From Bacillota bacterium (GTDB lineage Bacteria > Bacillota > Clostridia > Peptostreptococcales > Anaerovoracaceae): a stretch of DNA of 6,329 nt. Shown here piece after piece: positions 1 to 6,126 of the stretch (its first letter is position 1; each line of letters opens with the position of its first letter). The notes beneath the pieces were generated by a model that did not search any database, had not been told where the DNA came from, and saw only the letters and a program-made list of their open reading frames with translations. A program made the position numbers and the translations under genes. The stretch is from contig JAFRLD010000084.1 of the NCBI GenBank assembly GCA_017431395.1, positions 1 to 6,329 on the forward strand, in the 5' to 3' direction.

Positions 1-756
1 CGTTTCGTTCACCGCGTAGACGATGCCGACCGGGCCGGACAGTTCCTTGACCGAAACGTCCCCGGTAAACAGTTGCCGTAAGGTATCGTACATCATCACG
101 GTCATGTTGCCGGTGTTCTTGATGCCGGCTGAGATCGAACCAAAGAAATGCCGCTCCATCTTCGGGGTGATCCCGATCATGTTGCGTTTTTGTTCCTTGT
201 TATATTCCAGTCCGACGGGGACCGTGATCTCCTCGCCGTCCCGCGATACCGTGATGTCCAGCGACTCCTCTTCGCTATAGCCGATCGTCTGCACGAGGGT
301 GTTCCAGTCGTCCATCTCCTTGCCGTCGATCTTCTCGATCGTATCGCCTGCCTGAAGTCCCGCGACCTCCGCCGGGGAGCCCGGCTCTACCTTGTCCAGG
401 GTGGTCGTGGCCTGCCCCGCATAAAAAGCGATCACGATAAGAAGGACCACGCAGGTCAGCAGGTTCATCAGGGATCCCGCCGCCAGCACGATGGCCCTCT
501 GCCAGGCCGGCTGGTTATTGAACGCCCTCGGATGGTCGGAGTCTTCGTCCTCCCCTTCCATGGCGCAGTAGCCGCCTATGGGAAAGACGCGGAGGGCATA
601 AAGCGTCTCGCCCCGCTGCTTTTTAAAGAAGGCGGGGCCCATGCCGATGGCGAACTCGTTGACCTTGACCCCGCACATCTTAGCCGTGATGAAGTGTCCG
701 AACTCGTGCACGAAGATCAGGACACAGAATATCAATATCGCGTAAATGATCGTCAT
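1..756 (-). CDS. rseP: RseP-family site-2 intramembrane zinc metalloprotease (3' end cut by window edge)
   Basis: The first 252 residues of a membrane-embedded protease that performs regulated intramembrane proteolysis; in this family it cleaves anti-sigma factors or signal-peptide remnants. The zinc site HEFGH is at residues 17-21 inside the first hydrophobic segment. A second hydrophobic segment (about 92-114) begins with the family's AGSLMN motif. One PDZ domain (about 115-190) contains EPGSPAEVAGLQAGD. The conserved GPVGI is at 241-245, where the C-terminal membrane part begins. The second catalytic motif (LDG region) would lie beyond the left edge. The ATG overlaps the dxr stop by four bases (ATGA), which suggests translational coupling. 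A GGAGG at 773-777 is rather far away (16 bases), while a weak GAGA at 765-768 is better spaced. The family call is secure; its substrate here is unknown. Confidence 0.95.
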   Translation of the reverse strand, partial: MTIIYAILIFCVLIFVHEFGHFITAKMCGVKVNEFAIGMGPAFFKKQRGETLYALRVFPIGGYCAMEGEDEDSDHPRAFNNQPAWQRAIVLAAGSLMNLLTCVVLLIVIAFYAGQATTTLDKVEPGSPAEVAGLQAGDTIEKIDGKEMDDWNTLVQTIGYSEEESLDITVSRDGEEITVPVGLEYNKEQKRNMIGITPKMERHFFGSISAGIKNTGNMTVMMYDTLRQLFTGDVSVKELSGPVGIVYAVNET

Positions 757-1901
757 ATATGTTTTCTCGTTTCCTCCCGTACCCTGCGGTCTGTCTCCAG
801 GATCGCCTCTAAGCTTAGATCATGCAAAGGCTGGTGCGAGCTGAGCACCTCCTCCAGCAGATCCCCGATCTGGATGAACCGGATCTGTTTCTGAAGGAAG
901 GCGGCCACCAATACTTCGTTAGCCGCGTTCAGGCAGACCGGATAGGTCCCGCCCTGCCGGCTGGCCTCGTATGCCAAGTGGATGGTCCGGAAGACCTCCT
1001 GGTCCGCGCGCTCGAAGGTAAGCCCTCCCGGATAGGAGAACAGGTCGAGCGGCTGCATCGTCCCGGTCATGGCGAGCCGTTTCGGATAGCTGAAGGCGTA
1101 GGCGATCGGCACCCGCATGTCCGGATTTCCCATCTGCCCGATCACGGACCCGTCCGCGTATTCCACCGCCGAGTGGAGCACGCTCTGTGGATGGACCACG
1201 ATCTGGATCTTATCGAGCGGGACATCGAAGAGCCATTTCGCCTCGATGACTTCCAGGCCTTTGTTCATCATGGTGGCGGAGTCGATGGTGATCTTCGCCC
1301 CCATGCTCCAGTTGGGATGCTTCAGGGCCTGCTCCAGCGTGACCTGCTCCAGCTGCTCCCGGCTATAGCCCCGGAAGGGTCCGCCCGAAGCGGTGAGCAG
1401 GATCCTGCGGATCTCATTGCCTTCGTTTCCCTGCAGCGACTGGAAGATGGCGCTGTGCTCGCTGTCCACCGGAAGCAAGGCCACGCCGTTTTCCCGGACG
1501 GTCTTCATCACGAGCTCTCCGCCTGCGACCAGGGTCTCTTTGTTGGCGAAGGCGATGTCCTTGCCGGCCTTGGCCGCTGCCAGGGTCGGCTCAAGGCCCT
1601 GCATGCCCAGAAGGGAGTTCAGCACCATGTCGCAGTCCTCCATGGACGCGATGGCCACGAGTCCCTCCATGCCGTGATGGACTTCCACTCCTGGGAATTC
1701 CTTCTGCAGCTCCCGGGCGTCTTCCTCCCGCGCCACACAGACCGCGGCCGGCGAGAATTCCCGGATCTGCTCCCGCAGCGGTTCCAGTCTCTTCGCGCAG
1801 GAAAGAGCCGCTACCTGCAGCTCTTCCCCGTTGTGTTTTATAATGTCCAGCGCCTGGGTCCCTATGGATCCGGTGCTGCCTAAGATCGAAATTCGTTTCA
1901 T
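753..1901 (-). CDS. dxr: 1-deoxy-D-xylulose 5-phosphate reductoisomerase
   Basis: Converts 1-deoxy-D-xylulose 5-phosphate to 2-C-methyl-D-erythritol 4-phosphate with NADPH, the committed step of the MEP isoprenoid pathway in the cytoplasm. The product is 382 residues, a normal family length. Visible motifs are the NADPH loop GSTGSIG (8-14), FANKETLV (118-125), metal ligands D146 and E148 in VDSEHSA, ASGGPF (171-176), HPNWSMG (195-201), and MNKGLEVIEA (212-221) with metal ligand E217. These match E. coli D150, E152 and E231 by pattern. I chose the ATG at 1899-1901 because GGGAG lies five bases upstream and MKRISILGSTGSIG is the family N-terminus; an in-frame GTG at 1940 would add 13 unlikely residues. 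It follows cdsA by 39 bases and overlaps rseP. With uppS in the same operon, it supplies precursor for the undecaprenyl carrier. Confidence 0.98.
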   Translation of the reverse strand: MKRISILGSTGSIGTQALDIIKHNGEELQVAALSCAKRLEPLREQIREFSPAAVCVAREEDARELQKEFPGVEVHHGMEGLVAIASMEDCDMVLNSLLGMQGLEPTLAAAKAGKDIAFANKETLVAGGELVMKTVRENGVALLPVDSEHSAIFQSLQGNEGNEIRRILLTASGGPFRGYSREQLEQVTLEQALKHPNWSMGAKITIDSATMMNKGLEVIEAKWLFDVPLDKIQIVVHPQSVLHSAVEYADGSVIGQMGNPDMRVPIAYAFSYPKRLAMTGTMQPLDLFSYPGGLTFERADQEVFRTIHLAYEASRQGGTYPVCLNAANEVLVAAFLQKQIRFIQIGDLLEEVLSSHQPLHDLSLEAILETDRRVREETRKHI

Positions 1902-1917
1902 ACAGTCTCCCGTAGGT

Positions 1918-1938
1918 GGACCAGCCTTTGGCAGGCCC
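1918..1938 (-). other. Short hairpin in the cdsA-dxr gap
   Basis: On the minus strand the gap reads GGGCCTGCC, AAA, GGCTGGTCC. The arms pair over nine positions with one G-T wobble and one T-T mismatch around a three-base loop. No T-run follows, so it does not look like a terminator. It sits directly upstream of the dxr ribosome binding site and could affect mRNA stability or processing, or may be chance. Confidence 0.35.
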
Positions 1939-1940
1939 AC

Positions 1941-2777
1941 TTAGTTCATGACACCGATCACCGAGGCGAAGTTGATGTAGTAGTACACCAGCGGCCCGGT
2001 GAAGAGGACGCTGTCGAAGCGGTCCAGGATCCCGCCGTGTCCCGGGATCAGGTTGCCGTAATCTTTGATGCCCATCTTGCGCTTGAAGACGGAGGCCGTC
2101 AGGTCACCGAACTGGGAGATGATCCCGCCCAGAAGGCCGATGATCAGGCAATGGATGAGCCAGGGTTTGGCGAAGAAGAATCCGAAGATCCCGCAGAGGA
2201 TGATGCTCCCCAGGGTCCCTCCGACGGATCCTTCGATGGTTTTTTTCGGGCTGATCTTCGGGCAGAGCTTGTGCTTACCGAGGGCATAGCCTGTGAAGTA
2301 AGCCATGATGTCCGTACCGAAAGCGGTGATGACCACGAGCCAGACCAGGTTCTTCAGACCGGGCACCAGCATGCCGTCCATGGCCAGCAAGCCTATGTGA
2401 TAGGAGAAGAAGATGATATAGAAGATGCCGGTGATGGTAGCGAGGGCATCCTCCAGTTTTCTTTCATCGATCTTGAAGAGGTACAAAAGGCTGGCCAGCA
2501 CGACCGCGAAAAACCAAAGCATATAAAAGAACGGGCTGTCATCCCCGCTCTCCGCCAGGGAAAGATGCTGGTACAGTCCAATGCCATAGAGGGCGACCGC
2601 CGCGCAGACCGCGATCGGGTAGCTCGCATGGATGTCCATGGCCTTAAAGCCTTTGAAAAATTCATAGACCGCCATGACGCCGATGACGAAGCACCCTGCA
2701 TAAAGCACATAGCCGCCGATGATCAGGATCACCAGCAGCGGAGCCATGATCAGTCCGGATAATACTCTTGTTTTCAT
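1941..2777 (-). CDS. cdsA: Phosphatidate cytidylyltransferase (CDP-diglyceride synthase)
   Basis: An integral membrane enzyme that joins phosphatidic acid and CTP to give CDP-diacylglycerol, the branch-point precursor of bacterial phospholipids. The 278-residue product is rich in hydrophobic membrane segments (for example about 7-37, 84-101, 112-132, 143-162 and 190-220). The C-terminal family signature spans residues 229-255: SVFKRK, then KD at 238-239, then PGHGGILDRFD ending at 255. QFGDL (222-226) precedes it and SPKKTIEGSVGG (176-187) is also conserved. The ATG has AGAGG nine bases upstream, and this site overlaps the uppS stop codon, with only 12 bases between the genes, so the two are probably coupled. 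Length and motifs are complete, with no sign of damage. Confidence 0.97.
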   Translation of the reverse strand: MKTRVLSGLIMAPLLVILIIGGYVLYAGCFVIGVMAVYEFFKGFKAMDIHASYPIAVCAAVALYGIGLYQHLSLAESGDDSPFFYMLWFFAVVLASLLYLFKIDERKLEDALATITGIFYIIFFSYHIGLLAMDGMLVPGLKNLVWLVVITAFGTDIMAYFTGYALGKHKLCPKISPKKTIEGSVGGTLGSIILCGIFGFFFAKPWLIHCLIIGLLGGIISQFGDLTASVFKRKMGIKDYGNLIPGHGGILDRFDSVLFTGPLVYYYINFASVIGVMN

Positions 2778-2789
2778 ACTCTTTAACCT

Positions 2790-3515
2790 CTACTTCCGGC
2801 CACCGAAACGCCGGTCTCTGCCCTGGTATTCTTCGATGCACTTCTCGAATTCCTCCGGGGAAAAATCCGGCCACAGCACATCGGTGAAGACGAACTCGCT
2901 GTAAGCGCTCTGCCACAGCAGGAAGTTGGATAGCCGCTCCTCCCCGCTCGTTCTGATGATCAGTTCAGGATCGCCGCATCCGGTCTCCCGCGCGCCCGTA
3001 TAGAGCCGCTCGGAGATCATGTCCTCTGTGATCTGTTCCGGATCGATCTCACCGTCCGCCGCCTCCTTGGCCAGAAGCTGCACGGCACGGAGGATCTCCG
3101 ACCTGCCGCCGTAGTTCAGGGCGATGTTGAACTGCAGCCCTGTGTTGCCGGCGGTCTCCCGGATGGCCTTGTCCACGGCCCGGCGGGCGTCCTTCGGAAG
3201 CGGGCTGTAGTCGCCCAGGATCCGGATCCGGACATTGTTCTCCATCAGCTCCCTGAGCTCGCTCTCTACGTATTTGATCAGGAGCTTGAAGATCCCGGAG
3301 ACCTCCTCCGTAGAGCGTTTCCAGTTCTCCGTCGAGAAGGCGTATACCGTCAGATGCTTCATGCCCAGATCATTCGCCCGGCGCACGACTTCGATCATTG
3401 ACTTCATGCCCGCGTTGTGGCCCGCGAGCCTCGGTACGCCGTGTTTCTTGGCCCACCGACCGTTCCCGTCCATGATGATGGCTGCGTGCTCCGGGATCCT
3501 GTTCTTATCCAGCAT
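2790..3515 (-). CDS. uppS: Undecaprenyl diphosphate synthase (cis-prenyltransferase)
   Basis: Condenses isopentenyl diphosphate units in cis onto farnesyl diphosphate to make the C55 carrier lipid used for peptidoglycan and other wall polymers; a cytosolic, membrane-associated homodimer. From the chosen start it has 241 residues, typical for the family. Motifs are MDGNGRWA (15-22, catalytic D16), AFSTENWKR (59-67), NYGGRSE (134-140), and IIRTSGEERLSNFLLWQ (186-202) with substrate-binding R188 and R194, followed by E207 and a FGGR tail. The start at 3513-3515 has AAAGGA (3521-3526) five bases upstream. An in-frame ATG at 3578 has no ribosome binding site, and its extra 21 residues would be encoded partly by the hairpin at 3538-3565, so I reject it. 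A longer undecaprenyl rather than a shorter polyprenyl product is inferred from family and context. Confidence 0.97.
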   Translation of the reverse strand: MLDKNRIPEHAAIIMDGNGRWAKKHGVPRLAGHNAGMKSMIEVVRRANDLGMKHLTVYAFSTENWKRSTEEVSGIFKLLIKYVESELRELMENNVRIRILGDYSPLPKDARRAVDKAIRETAGNTGLQFNIALNYGGRSEILRAVQLLAKEAADGEIDPEQITEDMISERLYTGARETGCGDPELIIRTSGEERLSNFLLWQSAYSEFVFTDVLWPDFSPEEFEKCIEEYQGRDRRFGGRK

Positions 3516-3537
3516 AGTGTTCCTTTCTGAACTTAAG

Positions 3538-3565
3538 CGGATGTGACCTATGCAGGCCACATCCG
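3538..3565 (-). terminator. Strong hairpin in the frr-uppS gap (attenuator or processing site)
   Basis: An 11-bp stem: on the minus strand CGGATGTGGCC pairs with GGTCACATCCG (one G-T wobble) around the loop TGCATA. It occupies the centre of the 81-base gap between frr and uppS. After the stem the minus strand reads CTTAAGTT, only weakly T-rich, so a full intrinsic terminator is unlikely. It is better described as a partial terminator, attenuator, or RNA stability or cleavage element. Its closeness to the uppS ribosome binding site (12 bases from its lower edge) also allows an effect on translation. The pairing is read directly from the sequence; the function is inferred. Confidence 0.5.
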
Positions 3566-3596
3566 TCGAATCTTGCATTTAGAGAGATAAAAGGAA

Positions 3597-4154
3597 CTAT
3601 ACTTCCATGATCTCTGCTTCTTTAGCGGCAACGATGTCGTCGATGTCCTTGATCGCCTGGTCGACCATCTTCTGGATGTCGTCGAGTGCTTCCTTGCGGT
3701 CGTCCTCGGTGTAATCCCCGGCCTTCTCCAGCTTCTTGACCTTATCGTTGGCATCTCTTCTGAGGTTGCGGACAGCGACCTTGGTCTCTTCACCCATCTT
3801 CTTGACGGTCTTGGTCAGCTCTTTTCTGCGTTCCTCCGTGACCTGCGGGATCTGCAGCCGGATGACCTTGCCATCGTTGACCGGATTGATCCCGATGTTG
3901 GCGATGTTGATCGCTTTCTCGATCTCGGGGATGCTCTTCGGATCAAACGGTGAGATCAGAAGGGTCCGCGGCTCCGGAACGGAGATGTTCGAAAGTGCCT
4001 TCAGCGGCGTCGGTGTTCCGTAATACTCTACTGTGACCCTGTCAACGAGAGCAGCATTCGCCCTGCCCGCTCTAACGGTGGCCAGTTCCTCTTTCAAAAG
4101 GTTCTCGCTCTTTTGGATTTTTTCCTCCAACAACTCCATACTGAATTCGCTCAT
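3597..4154 (-). CDS. frr: Ribosome recycling factor
   Basis: With EF-G it splits the post-termination ribosome so that subunits can be reused; cytoplasmic. The product is 185 residues, exactly the standard length. The long-helix domain is formed by residues about 1-30 and 104-185, and the small beta domain lies between them. Visible conserved pieces are RAGRANAALVDRV (28-40), EYYGTPTPL (43-51), TLLISPFDP (64-72), IPQVTEERRKEL (102-113) and VAVRNLRRDAND (126-137), which holds the conserved basic cluster around R129-R133. A near-perfect AGGAGGT (4161-4167) lies six bases before the ATG. It follows pyrH by 22 bases, the usual pairing in bacteria. Confidence 0.98.
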   Translation of the reverse strand: MSEFSMELLEEKIQKSENLLKEELATVRAGRANAALVDRVTVEYYGTPTPLKALSNISVPEPRTLLISPFDPKSIPEIEKAINIANIGINPVNDGKVIRLQIPQVTEERRKELTKTVKKMGEETKVAVRNLRRDANDKVKKLEKAGDYTEDDRKEALDDIQKMVDQAIKDIDDIVAAKEAEIMEV

Positions 4155-4176
4155 GTCGCTACCTCCTGTTTCTATC

Positions 4177-4908
<732 letters not shown>

Positions 4909-4929
4909 TCATACTGTCATACCGAGTCT

Positions 4930-4959
4930 ATTCTACCACATATAGATACTAAACAACAA
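4930..4959 (-). promoter_or_regulatory. Predicted sigma-A-type promoter for pyrH operon
   Basis: On the minus strand a -35-like TTGTTG (4954-4959) and a -10-like TAGAAT (4930-4935) are separated by 18 bases. A TTGTTT at 4951-4956 with a 15-base spacer is a poorer alternative. Transcription would begin near 4922-4924 and leave a leader of about 35 bases before pyrH. The region 4888-4987 is markedly AT-richer than the genes around it. I see no terminator between the cyclo-ligase stop and this promoter, so read-through from upstream is also possible. Confidence 0.5.
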
Positions 4960-4987
4960 CGGATTTTCGATTTCCTACGGATTATCT

Positions 4988-5563
4988 CTAAACGCAGCGG
5001 CATTCGCTGACGATCATCTCCGGCAGCATATCGTGCGCCTCCGCCGGAAGCGCATCCACGATCTGAAAATCAAAACACACCGCGATCGTCCGGCACGCCG
5101 GATACCGGCTCAGATATTTATCATAATATCCTCCGCCATACCCGATCCTGTGCCGCTGCGGATCAAACACCGACCCCGGCATGATGATCAGCGTGCGCTC
5201 ATCCGGCTCCAGCACATCTTCCGATACCGACTCCCGGATGTGGAACGGCCCATCTTCGACCATCTTCTCCTCATCATATGCGTTAAAGACCATCTCCTCG
5301 CCGGTCACCTCCGGTATGTACACCTTCTTCCCGTCTTGCAGGGCCGGCCCGATCAGCCGGTCCGCCTCCACCTCGTTATTGATCGGCATGTATACGCAAA
5401 GGCTGGCCGCCTCCCTGTACAGGTCCGTCCCGCGCACCCTCTCGCAGATCTTCTCGGATAGCTCACTTACCTGTTCCGCGGACATGGCCCGGCGCTTCGC
5501 CAGGATCTCTTTGCGGATCGCTTTCTTCGCAGCCGCTGCTTCGGCCATTGCTGTCTCTCCCAT
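4988..5563 (-). CDS. 5-formyltetrahydrofolate cyclo-ligase (5,10-methenyl-THF synthetase)
   Basis: ATP-dependent conversion of 5-formyltetrahydrofolate to 5,10-methenyltetrahydrofolate (EC 6.3.3.2), returning an inert folate to one-carbon metabolism; cytoplasmic. Homologues are known as ygfA/fau in E. coli and yqgN in B. subtilis. The 191-residue product shows the basic N-terminal helix AIRKEILAKRR (15-25) with a following serine, MPINNEVEADRL (59-70), the nucleotide and folate-site signature PGSVFDPQRHRIGYGGGYYD (129-148), and the C-terminal PAEAHDMLPEMIVSE (173-187). I chose the ATG at 5561-5563 because GGAGG (5570-5574) lies six bases upstream. A second Met five residues in has only a weaker GGGAG. 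Placement directly before the pyrH operon is not a linkage I recognise as standard. It lies 34 bases after the short frame at 5598-5870. Confidence 0.95.
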   Translation of the reverse strand: MGETAMAEAAAAKKAIRKEILAKRRAMSAEQVSELSEKICERVRGTDLYREAASLCVYMPINNEVEADRLIGPALQDGKKVYIPEVTGEEMVFNAYDEEKMVEDGPFHIRESVSEDVLEPDERTLIIMPGSVFDPQRHRIGYGGGYYDKYLSRYPACRTIAVCFDFQIVDALPAEAHDMLPEMIVSECRCV

Positions 5564-5597
5564 CTTGCTCCTCCATCTGGCTTTCTCTAAACTCAGG

Positions 5598-5870
5598 CTA
5601 TTTCACGGTGACCGTGATCCGCTTATATACACCATTCGCGGCATACACGATGATCTTGGTGCTTCCCTTGGTGATGGTATGCATGATCTTGGATGTTGAG
5701 ATCACGTTGCCATTCTCATCCAAAGCGATGAGGATTAACTTGTAATTCGTCTTTGGCTGCATCACACTTACCCCCATACTGCCATCTTTTTCATTACTTA
5801 TTATTGTATAAGAAATGTAAGCTGCATTCAATTCATATCTTGCATCTGAAGACGGCAACGCCAAATGCAT
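5598..5870 (-). CDS. Short protein resembling the C-terminal beta-sandwich end of a surface protein; possible gene remnant
   Basis: A 90-residue frame with no named family that I can assign. Its second half alternates hydrophobic and polar residues as beta strands do (YKLILIALDENGNVIST, then IIVYAANGVYKRITVTVK at the very end). This pattern is typical of the last bacterial Ig-like repeat in cell-surface proteins. There is no signal peptide, membrane segment or sorting motif, so alone it would stay in the cytoplasm. That fits a truncated 3' fragment better than a whole gene. Against that, AAGGG (5876-5880) sits five bases before the ATG, a workable ribosome binding site. The frame stays open upstream through the first 50-base repeat to a stop at 5994-5996, but has no ATG, GTG or TTG there. 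Its composition is clearly AT-richer than the housekeeping genes, consistent with a different origin. Coding status is uncertain. Confidence 0.5.
   Translation of the reverse strand: MHLALPSSDARYELNAAYISYTIISNEKDGSMGVSVMQPKTNYKLILIALDENGNVISTSKIMHTITKGSTKIIVYAANGVYKRITVTVK
5803..5831 (-). promoter_or_regulatory. Possible promoter inside the short surface-protein-like frame, pointing to the cyclo-ligase gene
   Basis: Minus-strand TTGAAT (5826-5831) and TACAAT (5803-5808) are separated by 17 bases, matching sigma-A boxes at four and five of six positions. It would give the cyclo-ligase gene its own transcript with a leader of more than 200 bases. The area is AT-rich, so a chance match is quite possible. 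Confidence 0.25.
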
Positions 5871-5884
5871 TTTTTCCCTTAAAA

Positions 5885-5934
5885 CGCGGCTAAGAATCCT
5901 TGTAAACGTTGAAACTTCGCTCAGCTTAGCCGCG
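5885..5934 (+). repeat. 50-base palindrome-ended repeat, copy A; also terminator-like
   Basis: Starts CGCGGCTAAG and ends CTTAGCCGCG, a perfect 10-bp terminal inverted repeat around a 30-base interior with the core AACGTTGAAA. It is identical to copy B at 46 of 50 positions, differing at positions 10 and 17-19. The stem is followed by GGTTTTT on the plus strand and by TTTT on the minus strand, so copy A resembles a bidirectional terminator with a large loop. It lies 14 bases upstream of the ATG at 5870. Strand is assigned by the core sequence as read in copies A and B. Confidence 0.85.
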
Positions 5935-6001
5935 GGTTTTTCGCTCCGAAGGTGGTTAGAAGACGGTTTGAACAGAAAAAATGTAAATAACTGTCAAATC
6001 C

Positions 6002-6051
6002 CGCGGCTAACAATCCTCACAAACGTTGAAACTTCGCTCAGCTTAGCCGCG
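6002..6051 (+). repeat. 50-base palindrome-ended repeat, copy B
   Basis: Same length and orientation as copy A, with 46 of 50 bases identical. Its ends are CGCGGCTAA and TTAGCCGCG (9 bp paired; the tenth pair is lost because position 10 is C rather than G). The three-base block at positions 17-19 is CAC where copy A has TGT. It is followed on the plus strand by AAAAATGAC. I see no direct duplication of flanking bases that would mark insertion. Confidence 0.85.
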
Positions 6052-6076
6052 AAAAATGACTGAAAAGCCAAAAGTG

Positions 6077-6126
6077 CGCGGCTAAAGCGAACGTGATTTC
6101 AACGGTTTCGGGCATTCTTAGCCGCG
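6077..6126 (-). repeat. 50-base palindrome-ended repeat, copy C (inverted, diverged)
   Basis: Read on the minus strand it begins CGCGGCTAAGAAT and ends TTTAGCCGCG, again exactly 50 bases. Without gaps it matches copy A at 38 of 50 positions. The ends and the core CGTTGAAA are conserved, while the stretches between them differ. A TTCGCT present in A and B also occurs here, four bases later, so the total length is kept by compensating insertion and deletion. With copy B, 25 bases away, it forms a long imperfect inverted repeat. Confidence 0.8.

Noticed and set aside
148..2762. Long open frames on the plus strand opposite rseP, dxr and cdsA
   Set aside because: They are antisense shadows caused by the GC-biased third codon positions. 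Their translations are His-, Asp- and Arg-rich without motifs, while the minus strand encodes well-known enzymes.
3516..3578. Longer uppS starting at ATG 3578
   Set aside because: No ribosome binding site precedes it, and the added residues would be encoded partly by the intergenic hairpin and do not belong to the family N-terminus.
4960..4987. Terminator between the cyclo-ligase gene and pyrH
   Set aside because: Only a weak three-pair stem and repeated AATCCGT words are present, with no stable hairpin followed by a T-run.
5992..5997. Perfect -35 box TTGACA on the minus strand upstream of the short frame
   Set aside because: At 16-18 base spacing there is no acceptable -10 box (TGTTCA at 17), so the match alone does not make a promoter.
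5885..6126. CRISPR array
   Set aside because: Only three units, spacings of 67 and 25 bases, one unit inverted, and the repeats have long palindromic ends with diverged interiors. This is unlike the uniform direct repeats and equal spacers of CRISPR.
5885..6126. Insertion with target-site duplication around each repeat
   Set aside because: The bases flanking A, B and C on their two sides do not match as short direct repeats, so there is no visible mark of recent transposition.
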